Assembly (NCBI RefSeq): GCF_002920895.1
Contig: NZ_PQVG01000004.1
Location: 434,001-498,000 of the forward strand
Direction of reading: 5' to 3'
DNA length: 64,000 nucleotides
Origin: Flavobacterium alvei
Lineage (GTDB): Bacteria > Bacteroidota > Bacteroidia > Flavobacteriales > Flavobacteriaceae
A program made the position numbers and the translations under genes. The notes under the pieces are model-generated. The model had not been told where the DNA came from and searched no databases. It was given only the letters and a program-made list of their open reading frames with translations. Each line of letters opens with the position of its first letter. The first letter of the stretch is position 1. This document shows, piece by piece, positions 52,444 through 61,177 of this stretch.

Positions 52444-54069
52444 ATGAAAATTAAACTTTATTTATTATTACTGCTGCTTTCCGCCACTGTTTTTGCACAA
52501 AAACAGGTGCAAACCAGCATTGATACCACCAAAAATAAAATCGGTGCCGAGTTCAAGCTAACTTTAAAAACCAATGTCGATACTTTGTCGAAAGTGGTTT
52601 TTCCGAATCTGAGAAACTTTGGCCCACTCGAAGTGATTCAGTCCTATCCGATTGACACTATCAAGAAAAATGACCGATACGAATTAATCAAAAAATACGG
52701 TTTAACTCAATTCGATTCTGGCAGATACACCATTCCGAGTGTTAAGATTTTGATTAACAAAAAAGAATTTTTGTCCGATTCAATACAAGTTGAGGTTGCC
52801 AATGTTGTAGTTGATACATTAAAACAAAAAATGTATGACATCAAGGATATAGTTCCAGCAAATGAATCTAGCAATTGGTGGAAATATCTTTTGGGACTAG
52901 TCTTAATTGCAGGTTTAGGAGCCTTCATTTATTGGTACACCAAAAAACGTCAAAAAAAGACCATTGAAAAAGAAATTTACAAAACCCCAATCGAAAAAGC
53001 GACAAGCTTGCTCAATAATTTGGAGAAAAAAGAACTTTGGCAACACGGAGAAGTCAAAGCTTATTACAGTGAATTGACCGATATTGTTCGAAATTATATC
53101 GAAGAAGCTATCGAAATTCCAGCAATGGAGAGCACCACTTCTGAACTGATTGAAGGGCTGAAAATGGTGTCCCAGAAAAAGAAAATGAATCTTTCCAAAG
53201 ACACTTTTGATAATTTGCTTGGCGTTTTAAAACAAGCCGATTTAGTAAAATTTGCCAAATCAAAACCATTAGATTTTGAAATTACCGAAGATAGAAAAAA
53301 GTTAGAAAGAGCGATTGTTACTTTGGATAAAGCGATTCCTGTAGTGGTTGAAAGTGATGAGGAAATGTTGCTTAACGAAATGCAGCGTCAAGAACAATTG
53401 AAACGAGAGTTGAAAAAGCAAAGAACCAAACGCATCCTTATTACAGTTGTCTCGGTATTTATGTTGCTTTTTGTTACGCTAACTTATTTTATTGCCACCA
53501 AAGGTTTTGATTATGTCAAAGACAATGTTATAGGGCATCCGTCCAAAGAATTGTTAGAAGGCGAATGGGTTAAAAGTGAATATGGAAATCCAACAGTGAG
53601 AATTGAAACTCCTAAAGTGCTTAAAAGGGTTGATTTGTCGAAATCATTACCCAAAGAAGGAATGGCATTGATTAAGGAAATGCAATCTTTTGCTTACGGA
53701 AGTTTTATAGATAATTTTTATATAATGGTTTCTACCTTTAGTTTCAAACAGGAAACTCAACTGGATTTATCGAAATCATTAGAAGGTTCTATTCAAATGA
53801 TGGAATCGCAAGGAGCCCAAAATATGATTGTAAAACAAGAAGAATACGAAACCAAAGAAGGTATTAAGGGCATCAAAGGATATGGTACTTTTTCTAAAAT
53901 AAACGAGATTACCAAAACAAGTACCAAAGTATATTATGAAATTTTATTGTTTAGTCAAAGTGGTGGTTTGCAGCAAATTATAATTTTGCACGAAGAAGGC
54001 GATGAATATGCCAATCAAATTTCAGATCGAATTATGAACTCTGTGGAACTTGAAAACACAAAACAATAA
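52444..54069 (+). CDS. Bat-cluster membrane protein with BatD-like N-terminal domain
   Basis: 541 residues. A signal peptide (1-18) is followed by a periplasmic beta domain (about 20-140). Membrane helix 1 is about 146-165 (WWKYLLGLVLIAGLGAFIYW). A cytoplasmic helical region follows (about 170-330, EVKAYYSELTDIVRNYIEEA, the DUF4381-like signature). Membrane helix 2 is about 336-358, and a C-terminal domain (about 375-541) has no recognised motif (LEGEWVKSEYGNP). The cytoplasmic part resembles proteins that sit between DUF58 and BatA in many Bacteroidota. Its stop overlaps the batA start by 1 bp (TAATG). The C-terminal extension is unusual for a plain BatD/DUF4381 protein. Confidence 0.8.
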   Translation: MKIKLYLLLLLLSATVFAQKQVQTSIDTTKNKIGAEFKLTLKTNVDTLSKVVFPNLRNFGPLEVIQSYPIDTIKKNDRYELIKKYGLTQFDSGRYTIPSVKILINKKEFLSDSIQVEVANVVVDTLKQKMYDIKDIVPANESSNWWKYLLGLVLIAGLGAFIYWYTKKRQKKTIEKEIYKTPIEKATSLLNNLEKKELWQHGEVKAYYSELTDIVRNYIEEAIEIPAMESTTSELIEGLKMVSQKKKMNLSKDTFDNLLGVLKQADLVKFAKSKPLDFEITEDRKKLERAIVTLDKAIPVVVESDEEMLLNEMQRQEQLKRELKKQRTKRILITVVSVFMLLFVTLTYFIATKGFDYVKDNVIGHPSKELLEGEWVKSEYGNPTVRIETPKVLKRVDLSKSLPKEGMALIKEMQSFAYGSFIDNFYIMVSTFSFKQETQLDLSKSLEGSIQMMESQGAQNMIVKQEEYETKEGIKGIKGYGTFSKINEITKTSTKVYYEILLFSQSGGLQQIIILHEEGDEYANQISDRIMNSVELENTKQ

Positions 54070-55070
54070 TGGGAAATATAAGTTTTTTAAATCCAGAGTT
54101 TTTTTGGTTATTTCTTCTAATTCCATTAGCAGGAGCGTGGCTGTTTTGGAAAAAAAACCAACAAACGGCTAACTTAAAAATAAGTTCAACTCTAGGGTTT
54201 AAGGATTCTAAATCGCTATTGGTAAAACTGCATCCAATATTGAATGTGATGCGAATTTTGGCGCTAAGTTCCTTGATTATTGCAATGGCAAGACCCAGAA
54301 CAGTTGATATTAGTAATCAAACCAAAACTACAAAAGGGATAGATATTGTCTTGGCAATGGACGTTTCTGGAAGTATGCTCGCCAAAGATTTGAAACCCAA
54401 TCGAATGGAAGCCCTCAAAGAACTAGCTGCTGATTTTGTTGAAGAAAGGCCAAATGATAGAATTGGATTGGTATTGTATGCTTCTGAAGCCTACACCAAA
54501 ACACCAGTTACAAGTGACAAAGCAGTAGTTTTAGAAGCCATAAAAAGTATAAAATACGACAATGTTCTGCAAGACGGAACAGGAATCGGAATGGGATTGG
54601 CAACAGCCGTAAACCGATTAAAAGATAGTAAAGCCAAAAGTAAAATTATTATTTTGTTGACCGATGGAGTCAATAATGCGGGTTTTATTGAACCAGAAAC
54701 CGCTGCAGATATTGCCAAACAGTACGGCATAAAAGTATATACTATTGGTGTCGGGACAAACGGAATGGCTGAATCTCCTTATGCAATTTCGCCAAGTGGA
54801 GAACTTTTATTTCAAATGATGAAAGTAGAAATTGACGAACAATTAATGAGAGGTATTGCCCGAAAAACAGACGGAAAATATTTCAGAGCCACGAGCAACA
54901 GCAAATTGGCCCAGATTTATGGCGAAATAAATAAACTGGAAACCACAGAAATCGAAGAACTAAAATTTTATGATTACGACGAAAAATACAGGCCTTTTGT
55001 TTGGATTGCATTGGCTTTGATTTTGGTTGAGGTGGGATTACGAAATACGGTTTACAGGAGTTTTATTTAA
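54069..55070 (+). CDS. batA: BatA, von Willebrand factor A domain membrane protein
   Basis: 333 residues. An N-terminal membrane segment (FFWLFLLIPLAGAWLFW) and a second helix near 60-78 (LNVMRILALSSLIIAMA) come first. The VWA domain is about 90-285 with a complete MIDAS: DVSGSM, the Thr in TKTPVTSD and Asp in LLTDGVNNAG. A C-terminal helix (FVWIALALILVEVGL) follows. It matches the BatA layout. BatA and BatB are thought to form a membrane complex driven by MoxR. It starts on the last base of the preceding stop codon, which signals coupling. Confidence 0.93.
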   Translation: MGNISFLNPEFFWLFLLIPLAGAWLFWKKNQQTANLKISSTLGFKDSKSLLVKLHPILNVMRILALSSLIIAMARPRTVDISNQTKTTKGIDIVLAMDVSGSMLAKDLKPNRMEALKELAADFVEERPNDRIGLVLYASEAYTKTPVTSDKAVVLEAIKSIKYDNVLQDGTGIGMGLATAVNRLKDSKAKSKIIILLTDGVNNAGFIEPETAADIAKQYGIKVYTIGVGTNGMAESPYAISPSGELLFQMMKVEIDEQLMRGIARKTDGKYFRATSNSKLAQIYGEINKLETTEIEELKFYDYDEKYRPFVWIALALILVEVGLRNTVYRSFI

Positions 55071-55100
55071 AAATAGTAAAAACAGTAAGGATAGATTTTA

Positions 55101-55150
55101 AATTTCAAAGTGGAATCTGAAATCTGAAATCTACAATTTGAAATCTGAAT
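55101..55150. repeat. Degenerate GAAATCT repeat between batA and batB
   Basis: The 81-bp spacer contains GGAATCTGAAATCTGAAATC, TACAATTTGAAATCTGAATA. The unit GAAATCT recurs, in the complement of the AGATTTC word at 32734. It precedes the batB ATG at 55152. Confidence 0.5.
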
Positions 55151-55151
55151 A

Positions 55152-56186
55152 ATGGAATTAGACGAATCAAAATATTTATACCTTCTTTTTATAATACCCA
55201 TTTTGGTGGTGATTTTTCTATACAATCAATATTGGAAAAGAAAAAAACAGCGCGAATTTGGCGATTTAGATTTGATAAAGAAATTAAGCCCAGAAAAATC
55301 GGTTTTTAAACCCATTTTAAAATTGGTCGTACTGCTTTTGGCATTAGTAGGGCTAATTATTGGATTGGTAAATCCTAAAATGGGCACCAAAATGGAAACC
55401 GTAAAACGAGAAGGAATCGACATCGTTTTTGCCATGGATGTTTCCAAAAGTATGCTAGCCGAAGATGTTGCCCCAAGCAGATTAGAAAAAAGCAAACAAA
55501 TTGTTTCGCAAATCATCAATCAATTAGGTAGTGACAGAATAGGAATTGTTGCCTATGCTGGAAGTGCCTTCCCGGTTTTGCCCATCACTTCAGATTATGG
55601 TGTGGCAAAAATGTTTCTTCAAGGAATGAATACCGATATTGTTTCTTCAAAAGGAACCTCATTGGATGAAGCCATAAAATTGTCGGCTACTTATTTCGAC
55701 GAAAAAAGCAAAACCAGTAAGTTGTTAATCATGATCTCCGATGGAGAAGATCATTCAGAAGGTGCCGAAGATGCAGCTGAAGAAGCAGCCAAACTGGGAA
55801 TGAAAATCATTACCATCGGTGTGGGAACCGAAAAAGGGGGGGCAATTCCATTGAGAGTCAACGGTGTTGTCGAAAGTTTTAAAAGAGACAATAACAACGA
55901 AGTGGTGATTACAAAACTCAACAAAGAAGGTTTGACAACTATTGCCAAAGCCACAAAAGGCGGTTATGTTGACGGAAATAATACGAAACAAGTATTGGAT
56001 TATGTGAAAAATGCACTCGATAATATTCAAAAAACAGAATTCGAATCGACACAAATGGCTAATTTTCAATCCCAATTTCAGTGGTTTTTGTCTTTTGCTT
56101 TTGTCTTGTTGTTTTTAGATGTTTTCTTGTTAGAAAGGAAAACAAAATGGGTTCAAAAATTGAATTTATTTAACGAAAAAGAATAA
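55152..56186 (+). CDS. batB: BatB, von Willebrand factor A domain membrane protein
   Basis: 344 residues. N-terminal helices span about 8-26 and 58-76 (ILKLVVLLLALVGLIIGLVN). The VWA domain is about 90-300 with MIDAS DVSKSM, Thr in LPITSDYG and Asp in MISDGEDHSEG. A C-terminal helix (FLSFAFVLLFLDVFLLE) follows. The DVSKSMLAEDVAPSRLEKSKQ wording separates it from BatA (DVSGSMLAKDL). BatB is the usual partner of BatA in the aerotolerance cluster. Its stop overlaps the batC start by one base. Confidence 0.93.
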   Translation: MELDESKYLYLLFIIPILVVIFLYNQYWKRKKQREFGDLDLIKKLSPEKSVFKPILKLVVLLLALVGLIIGLVNPKMGTKMETVKREGIDIVFAMDVSKSMLAEDVAPSRLEKSKQIVSQIINQLGSDRIGIVAYAGSAFPVLPITSDYGVAKMFLQGMNTDIVSSKGTSLDEAIKLSATYFDEKSKTSKLLIMISDGEDHSEGAEDAAEEAAKLGMKIITIGVGTEKGGAIPLRVNGVVESFKRDNNNEVVITKLNKEGLTTIAKATKGGYVDGNNTKQVLDYVKNALDNIQKTEFESTQMANFQSQFQWFLSFAFVLLFLDVFLLERKTKWVQKLNLFNEKE

Positions 56187-56959
56187 TGAAGAATTTAATT
56201 TTATATATACTAGTATTACTTTCTTTTGCAGTTTCGGCTCAAGAAAAAGATAAAACTTTGCCAAAAGCAAACGATGAATATGCTCAAAAGCAGTTTGTCG
56301 AGGCTGAAGCCAATTACAGGATTTCGCATTCCAAATTTCCTAAAAGAATGGTTGCTCCTTTCAATTTAGGAAATGCAATATACAAACAAAACCAAACCTC
56401 TGAGGCCAAATATGCTTATGCAAAAGCATTGGAAAACACTAAATCTAGAGTTCAGAGACATAAAGTATTTCACAATTTGGGGAATGTTTTTATGAAGGAA
56501 AAAAATTATTCGGCAGCTGTTGAAGCCTATAAAGATGCTTTGCGAAACAAACCGTCAGACGAAGAAACGCGCTATAATTATGCTTTGGCCAAAAAAATGC
56601 TAAAAGAAAACCCGCCTAAAAACGATAAAAATAAAGACAAGAATAAAGATAAAAATAAGGACAAGAACAAAAAGGATAAAGACAAAGACAAAAAGGACGA
56701 TAAAAAAGACGGAGATAAAGATAAAAAGGATCACAAAGACGGTAAAGACAAAGATAAAAAGGACGATAAAGGCGATAAAGATAAAAATGGCGAAAAGCCT
56801 AAAGATGACGGTAAACCAAAACCAATGCCTGGTGGAATTTCTAAACAAAGAACGGATAATCTTTTGGATGCTGTAAACAATGAAGAGAAGAAAATTCAGG
56901 ACAAAATGAATGCTCAAAAAGTAAAAGGCAAACCAGTTCAGACAGAGAAGGATTGGTAA
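56186..56959 (+). CDS. batC: BatC, TPR protein with a lysine/aspartate-rich low-complexity segment
   Basis: 257 residues. A signal peptide (1-18) is followed by tetratricopeptide repeats (about 30-140; ANYRISHSKFPKRMVAPFNLGNAI, HNLGNVFMKEKNYSAAVEAYKDALRNKP). Residues about 148-215 are a run of KDK/NKD/KKD units with almost no other residue types, ending in GKPKPMPGG. The tail (about 220-257) is helical and conserved in BatC (QRTDNLLDAVNNEEKKIQDKM). TPR domains bind partner proteins of the BatA/B complex in the periplasm. The length of the charged linker probably varies through repeat slippage. Confidence 0.9.
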   Translation: MKNLILYILVLLSFAVSAQEKDKTLPKANDEYAQKQFVEAEANYRISHSKFPKRMVAPFNLGNAIYKQNQTSEAKYAYAKALENTKSRVQRHKVFHNLGNVFMKEKNYSAAVEAYKDALRNKPSDEETRYNYALAKKMLKENPPKNDKNKDKNKDKNKDKNKKDKDKDKKDDKKDGDKDKKDHKDGKDKDKKDDKGDKDKNGEKPKDDGKPKPMPGGISKQRTDNLLDAVNNEEKKIQDKMNAQKVKGKPVQTEKDW

Positions 56960-56979
56960 TTCAATTAGAATAAAATGCA

Positions 56980-57354
56980 ATGAAAAAATTTATAATAGCG
57001 ATAGTTTTAATAGCGTGTAATTCTCTTTTGGCTCAAGTACAATTTGAAGCAAAAGTGAGCAAAACCACAATTGGTCTCAACGAAAGACTTCGTATTGATT
57101 TTGTAATGAATATGGATGGAGACAACTTTACACAACCAACTTTTAAAGGATTTAAAGTCATTGCAGGACCCGTTAAGCAAGTGAGTGAGTCGTGGGCAAA
57201 TAAAAAAAAAGTTTACAAAAAAGAATATTCCTATTATCTTTTGCCAATTAAAAAAGGGAATTTGCGTATTAAGCAGGCTATGGTTGAATATGAAGGGAAA
57301 GTATACAAAACTTCTCCTGTAAAAGTTAATGTCACGGCTAGGGTGGAAAAATAA
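56980..57354 (+). CDS. Stand-alone BatD N-terminal domain (partial duplicate of batD)
   Basis: 124 residues: signal peptide (about 1-18) plus one BatD/BatD-like beta domain, then a normal stop. Over the 50 residues beginning SLLAQVQFEA it matches the following BatD in 45 positions. Similarity falls in the second half (WANKKKVYKKEYSYYLLPIKKG against WVNGRSSFEKIYSYYLLPMQKG). The DNA is also close, especially over 57030-57120. It lies 20 bp after batC and 55 bp before batD. It has a full export signal and no broken codons, so it looks functional: a 5-prime partial tandem duplication, or the remains of one. A role as single-domain partner is inference. Confidence 0.85.
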   Translation: MKKFIIAIVLIACNSLLAQVQFEAKVSKTTIGLNERLRIDFVMNMDGDNFTQPTFKGFKVIAGPVKQVSESWANKKKVYKKEYSYYLLPIKKGNLRIKQAMVEYEGKVYKTSPVKVNVTARVEK

Positions 57355-57409
57355 AAACAGTGTTAATCGTTTGTTAATTAAGGTGTAAAGACTAAGGAGT
57401 GCATAAAAA

Positions 57410-59167
57410 ATGAAAAGATATTTAATTTTATTACTAATAAGTTTTCAATCACTTTTGGCTCAAGTACAATTTGAAGCAAAGGTGAGCAAAACCACGCTGG
57501 GTCTTAACGAAAGACTTCGCATCGATTTTGTAATGAATATGGATGGTGACAACTTCAACCAACCTTCTTTCGAAGGATTTAGAGTTATTGCTGGACCCAG
57601 TCAGCAAGTGAGTCAGTCGTGGGTAAATGGGAGAAGTTCTTTCGAAAAAATCTATTCCTATTATCTTTTGCCAATGCAAAAAGGGACTTTAATTATCAAG
57701 CAGGCTACCATCGAATATAATGGTCAGATATATAAAACATCACCCGTTAAAATTAATGTTACCAATGCGGTTCAAGAAGCAAGAGATCCAAACGATCCAA
57801 CTCCAATTTCTGCAGATAACAACCTCTATCTTGTAGCCGAAGTTTCTAAGGCTAATCCGTATGTAAATGAGCCGATAACAGTGGTTTACAAATTGTATGT
57901 TAGTTATAATATTGGAGTGTCAAATTGGAGAGAATTGGACAAACCCAAATACAATGATTTCTGGAGCCAAAATATTGATGTGAAACAACTTGTGGTTGAA
58001 CAAGGAATGTTTAAAGGCGAAAAATATCAATATATGGTACTCCGAAAAACCGTTTTATATCCTCAAAAATCAGGTAAACTGGTCATAGAACCTTTGTCAT
58101 TGGACATCGATGTACAATTGCCTACTAATAGAAGAGATATGTTTGGTAGAGTTTTGCTTACCAATGGCAATAAAAGAGTTTCAACAGGAACCAAAACAAT
58201 AAACGTCAAAGCACTTCCAGAAGCTGGAAAACCAGCCGATTTTTCGGGAGCTGTAGGGAAATTTGATTTTCGGGTAATTCCATCCAAAACGAATTTGAAA
58301 AGTGGTGAAAGCTTGGATTTATTAGTAAATGTTACAGGAAGCGGCAATATGAAATTGTTTAACTTGCCAAAACCTGTAGTTCCCAATTCATTAGAAATGT
58401 ATGACCCTGTTCACGACGAAAAAATAAATACCACTTTGTCAGGAATGTCGGGTAAAATAGCAGACAAATACACCATTATTCCACAATTCAAAGGTAAATA
58501 TCCCATAAAACCATTGCAATTTTCCTATTTTGATTTAGGATCAGGAACCTATAAAACCATAACTTCACCCGAGATAATGATTAATGTTTTGGATGGCCCA
58601 ACTAGCAATGATGTAGTGGCTTCAACCCCAACAGGAATTTCAAAAAACAGCATTTCAAGTAGTGAACAATTCAAGTATATTAAGTCAAAAACCGATTTAG
58701 TTTCAATGAAAGAAACCGATTTCTTGGGTTCAAAAACTTTTTATGGTTTGTTGTTATTGCCCTTTTTAATCCTTCCATTGATCGTATTGCTCAAAAAGAA
58801 AAAAGAAGCATTAGACAGCGATGTTTTTGGAAATAAAATCAAAATGAACAACAAATTGGCGAAGAAATATTTATCAGAAGCCAAAAAACAAATCAACAAC
58901 AAAGAACCGTTTTATGTGGCTTTGGAAAAAGCAATGCACAATTTCCTAAAAGCCAAATTGCATATTGAAACCTCGGATATGAGCAAAAGTAACATTCAGG
59001 AATTGTTGGCTTCCAAAAATGTAAATGCTCAAACGATTATTGATTTTATTACACTTACCGAAAATTGTGAACTGGCACGTTATGCATTAACATCGAGTTC
59101 GGTTATTCATCAAGATTATGATAAAGCGGTAATGATAATTTCGGATTTAGAAAAACAAATTACTTAA
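57410..59167 (+). CDS. batD: BatD family protein (oxygen tolerance)
   Basis: 585 residues. A signal peptide (about 1-17) precedes several periplasmic beta domains of the BatD type (about 18-430; YLVAEVSKANPYVNEPITVVYKLYV, RKTVLYPQKSGKLVIEPLSLD, VNVTGSGNMKLFNLPKP). A single membrane helix is near 438-458 (FYGLLLLPFLILPLIVLL). The cytoplasmic helical tail (about 470-585) ends in a helix. BatD is found in bat clusters linked to oxygen tolerance. It is preceded by a GGAG-type ribosome site at 57396-57399 (GGAGTGCATAAAAAATG), clearer than usual for this genome. Full length for the family. Confidence 0.93.
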   Translation: MKRYLILLLISFQSLLAQVQFEAKVSKTTLGLNERLRIDFVMNMDGDNFNQPSFEGFRVIAGPSQQVSQSWVNGRSSFEKIYSYYLLPMQKGTLIIKQATIEYNGQIYKTSPVKINVTNAVQEARDPNDPTPISADNNLYLVAEVSKANPYVNEPITVVYKLYVSYNIGVSNWRELDKPKYNDFWSQNIDVKQLVVEQGMFKGEKYQYMVLRKTVLYPQKSGKLVIEPLSLDIDVQLPTNRRDMFGRVLLTNGNKRVSTGTKTINVKALPEAGKPADFSGAVGKFDFRVIPSKTNLKSGESLDLLVNVTGSGNMKLFNLPKPVVPNSLEMYDPVHDEKINTTLSGMSGKIADKYTIIPQFKGKYPIKPLQFSYFDLGSGTYKTITSPEIMINVLDGPTSNDVVASTPTGISKNSISSSEQFKYIKSKTDLVSMKETDFLGSKTFYGLLLLPFLILPLIVLLKKKKEALDSDVFGNKIKMNNKLAKKYLSEAKKQINNKEPFYVALEKAMHNFLKAKLHIETSDMSKSNIQELLASKNVNAQTIIDFITLTENCELARYALTSSSVIHQDYDKAVMIISDLEKQIT

Positions 59168-59172
59168 AATAG

Positions 59173-59272
59173 TACACGGATAAAACGGATGCGGATAGCA
59201 CAGATAAAAACAGATTAAAAAATCCGTAATAATCTGTGTCTTTGATTGATCGAATCTGCGTCATCCGCGTTC
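59173..59272. repeat. Intergenic repeat with ACGGATGCGGAT / ATCCGCGT arms
   Basis: The 120-bp gap before batE is built of related words: ACGGATAAAACGGATGCGGAT, CAGATAAAAACAGATTA, then TAATCTGTGT, ATCTGCGTCATCCGCGT. Arms CAGATTA (59209-59215) and TAATCTG (59228-59234), and GGATGCGGAT against ATCCGCGT, can pair. It looks like a dispersed Flavobacterium spacer repeat, not a gene. Confidence 0.5.
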
Positions 59273-59287
59273 CAAAAAACATACATA

Positions 59288-60031
59288 ATGAGAAAGATAC
59301 TTTTTATATTACTACTAACAACTCAATTTTTCTTTGCTCAAAGTGGCTTTGAAAAAGGAAATGAATTGTACCAAAAAGGGAAATACGAGCAAGCCATTAC
59401 GGAATACGAAACGGTTTTGGCGAGCCATAAACATTCGGCAGAATTGTATTTCAATTTAGGAAATTGTTATTATAAATTAAACAAAGTAGCTTCAGCTATT
59501 TACAATTACGAAAAAGCATTGGTACTAAATCCAGACGATGCTGAAGTACAAAACAACCTAAAATTTGCACAAAAACTACAAATCGACGAGATAAAAGAAG
59601 TGCCTCAAGTTGGTTTTTCAAAAATGCTACACGACTTTACATCCATCTTTCATTACAATACTTGGGCTTGGATTGGAGTTGGATTGTCATTTTTGTTTTT
59701 GCTATTTTTTATAGGCTATTATTTTTCTCAAACGGCCTTGTCCAAAAGGATATTTTTCATCGGAATGTTTGTCTTTCTTTTTTTAGTTGTGGTAAGCGTT
59801 TCGTCTGCCATTTCAGGTAAAAATCACTATGAAAATGAAAAACCAGCAATTGTTTTTGCAACAGCAACAGAGGTAAAAAGTGAACCACAAAAAGCAGGTA
59901 ACACCGCATTTATTTTGCACGAAGGCACTAAAGTTTTTGTTTTGGAAGCTTTAGACAATTGGAAAAAAATTCAATTGACCGATGGAACCGAAGGCTGGAT
60001 AGATAAAAATGCAATTAGAGAAGTGAAGTAA
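59288..60031 (+). CDS. batE: BatE, TPR plus SH3-like membrane protein
   Basis: The ATG at 59288 is chosen (MRKILFILLLTTQFFFAQ is a signal peptide); the upstream TTG lies in the repeat spacer. 247 residues. Two TPR units (about 20-95: GFEKGNELYQKGKYEQAITEYE, AELYFNLGNCYYKLNKVASAIYNYEKAL) are followed by a membrane region (about 128-180, two helices). A bacterial SH3 domain sits at about 195-247 (VKSEPQKAGNTAFILHEGTKV, WKKIQLTDGTEGWIDKNAI). This is the standard BatE architecture and the end of the cluster. SH3b domains often bind the cell wall. Confidence 0.92.
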   Translation: MRKILFILLLTTQFFFAQSGFEKGNELYQKGKYEQAITEYETVLASHKHSAELYFNLGNCYYKLNKVASAIYNYEKALVLNPDDAEVQNNLKFAQKLQIDEIKEVPQVGFSKMLHDFTSIFHYNTWAWIGVGLSFLFLLFFIGYYFSQTALSKRIFFIGMFVFLFLVVVSVSSAISGKNHYENEKPAIVFATATEVKSEPQKAGNTAFILHEGTKVFVLEALDNWKKIQLTDGTEGWIDKNAIREVK

Positions 60032-60066
60032 AAGTGTTCAGTTTTCAGTAGTTAGTATTCAGTGTG

Positions 60067-60591
60067 CTATCTGCCATCTGAAGTATGTTTACTTTTTTTA
60101 AGGTCTTCATACCATTTTTCAATCGAAGGATAAATGAATCCTGCCGTTTTTTGAATAGGACGAAAAAACAACGATTTGTCTAAAGTTTCTTTTTTGGCAA
60201 AAGTGTTGTTGAAGTTTATTTTTTCGAAAAGGTTCAAAAAGATACTGATAATTAAGATTGTTTTTAGTAGTCTAAAAAAGCCACCTCCCAGTTTATTCAT
60301 TACACCCAAAAACGCAAAATCAGCAACGCTGGTCAAGAATTTTGCTAAGAGTGAAATACCAATAACTACTAGTAGAAATGTAATGATAAAAGCTGTAATC
60401 TGGATTGTTTTTGGATTCCAATGTGTAATTGCCGACAACATGATCCTTGCTAAAAACGAAAACTTAATAGCAAGATAAATTCCTAAAACCAAGGAAACTA
60501 ATGAAGCTAATTCTACAAAAAGCCCGTTTTTTATGCCTTTGAATAAGGCAATGACAAGCAAAGCACCCAAAATAATATCTAAAAAACTCAT
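60067..60591 (-). CDS. CvpA family membrane protein
   Basis: 174 residues with four hydrophobic helices (about 2-22, 27-50, 65-88, 103-125) and a soluble C-terminal tail. The CvpA signature shows in FLDIILGALLVIALFKGIKNGLF and in the GGGFFRLLKTIL segment. CvpA proteins are inner-membrane proteins linked to colicin V production and, in other bacteria, envelope stress. It converges on the bat cluster, ending 35 bp from batE with a short repeat-like TTCAGT spacer between them. No further function can be read. Confidence 0.88.
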   Translation of the reverse strand: MSFLDIILGALLVIALFKGIKNGLFVELASLVSLVLGIYLAIKFSFLARIMLSAITHWNPKTIQITAFIITFLLVVIGISLLAKFLTSVADFAFLGVMNKLGGGFFRLLKTILIISIFLNLFEKINFNNTFAKKETLDKSLFFRPIQKTAGFIYPSIEKWYEDLKKSKHTSDGR

Positions 60592-60675
60592 AATTTAAAA
60601 TTAAAGAGAAAAAAATAAAGACAAAGATAAAAGAATTATGTTGGTATCTTTGCCCAAATGACTTTTATGTTTTTT

Positions 60676-60710
60676 GAATTCATAATTCATAATTCATAAT
60701 TCATAATTCA
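60676..60710. repeat. Tandem CATAATT repeat
   Basis: Four full CATAATT heptamers (60681-60708) plus partial ends lie directly upstream of the ATG at 60716. A simple tandem of this kind is prone to slippage and could alter promoter spacing or the leader of the next gene. Confidence 0.75.
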
Positions 60711-60715
60711 ACAAA

Positions 60716-61072
60716 ATGTCTAGAGATATACAACTAAAAGAACGCTGGGAACAGCTTGTTACGATACTTTCCGATCAATTTTCGCAAGGCGAAGACCTCG
60801 ATTTGGATGCTATAATTTATTTAATTGGCGTACAAGAACTAGGAAAAGTGCATAAAACTTTCGAAAAAGACGAAAAACTCAACCTGATGCACATCGCTAT
60901 TTGCCGGTTATTGGAACCTTATGGTTTTTATGAATTCGAATTTTTTGACGAAGACGGTTGGCCACATTACAAGGTAAAAGAGGAATTACCGCCATTAAAA
61001 GCAGGAGAACAATCGGTTTTGATGAAAGAAGCGATTGTGAATTATTTTATTGAAAAGGAACTTATTGATTGA
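60716..61072 (+). CDS. Small conserved protein of unknown function
   Basis: 118 residues, acidic, no signal peptide. A mostly helical body (LKERWEQLVTILSDQFSQG, KLNLMHIAICRLLEPYGFY) and a short beta/loop section (YEFEFFDEDGWPHYKVKEELPP) are followed by a terminal helix (SVLMKEAIVNYFIEKELI). I recall similar proteins beside pheS in Flavobacteriia but cannot name a domain. It lies 105 bp before pheS on the same strand. Confidence 0.65.
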   Translation: MSRDIQLKERWEQLVTILSDQFSQGEDLDLDAIIYLIGVQELGKVHKTFEKDEKLNLMHIAICRLLEPYGFYEFEFFDEDGWPHYKVKEELPPLKAGEQSVLMKEAIVNYFIEKELID

Positions 61073-61116
61073 TGATTGAAGATTAACGATTGCAGATTTT
61101 AGATTTATCGAGGAAA

Positions 61117-61138
61117 CTTTAAACTTTAAACTTTAAAC
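61117..61138. repeat. Tandem AACTTTA repeat before pheS
   Basis: The sequence ACTTTAAACTTTAAACTTTA repeats a 7-base AACTTTA unit three times just upstream of the pheS promoter element. Similar short tandem repeats occur in other spacers of the window. Confidence 0.6.
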
Positions 61139-61153
61139 CTCAAACAAATTTCT

Positions 61154-61161
61154 TAATTTTG
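61154..61161 (+). promoter_or_regulatory. Bacteroidota -7 element for pheS
   Basis: TAATTTTG matches TAnnTTTG exactly and lies 16 bp before the ATG, which gives a very short leader. No TTG -33 element is visible; the AACTTTA tandem repeat occupies that area. Confidence 0.5.
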
Positions 61162-61177
61162 CACTCTCAATTATTGG

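Noticed and set aside
56600..56980. Long open frame on the minus strand opposite batC rich in Ile, Phe and Val
   Set aside because: It is the antisense of the Lys/Asp repeat (codons AAA/GAT read back as TTT/ATC), so its hydrophobic look is a composition artefact.
56980..57354. Calling the short BatD copy a pseudogene
   Set aside because: It has an intact signal peptide, a clean stop after a complete domain and no internal stop or frameshift, so a functional gene is at least as likely.
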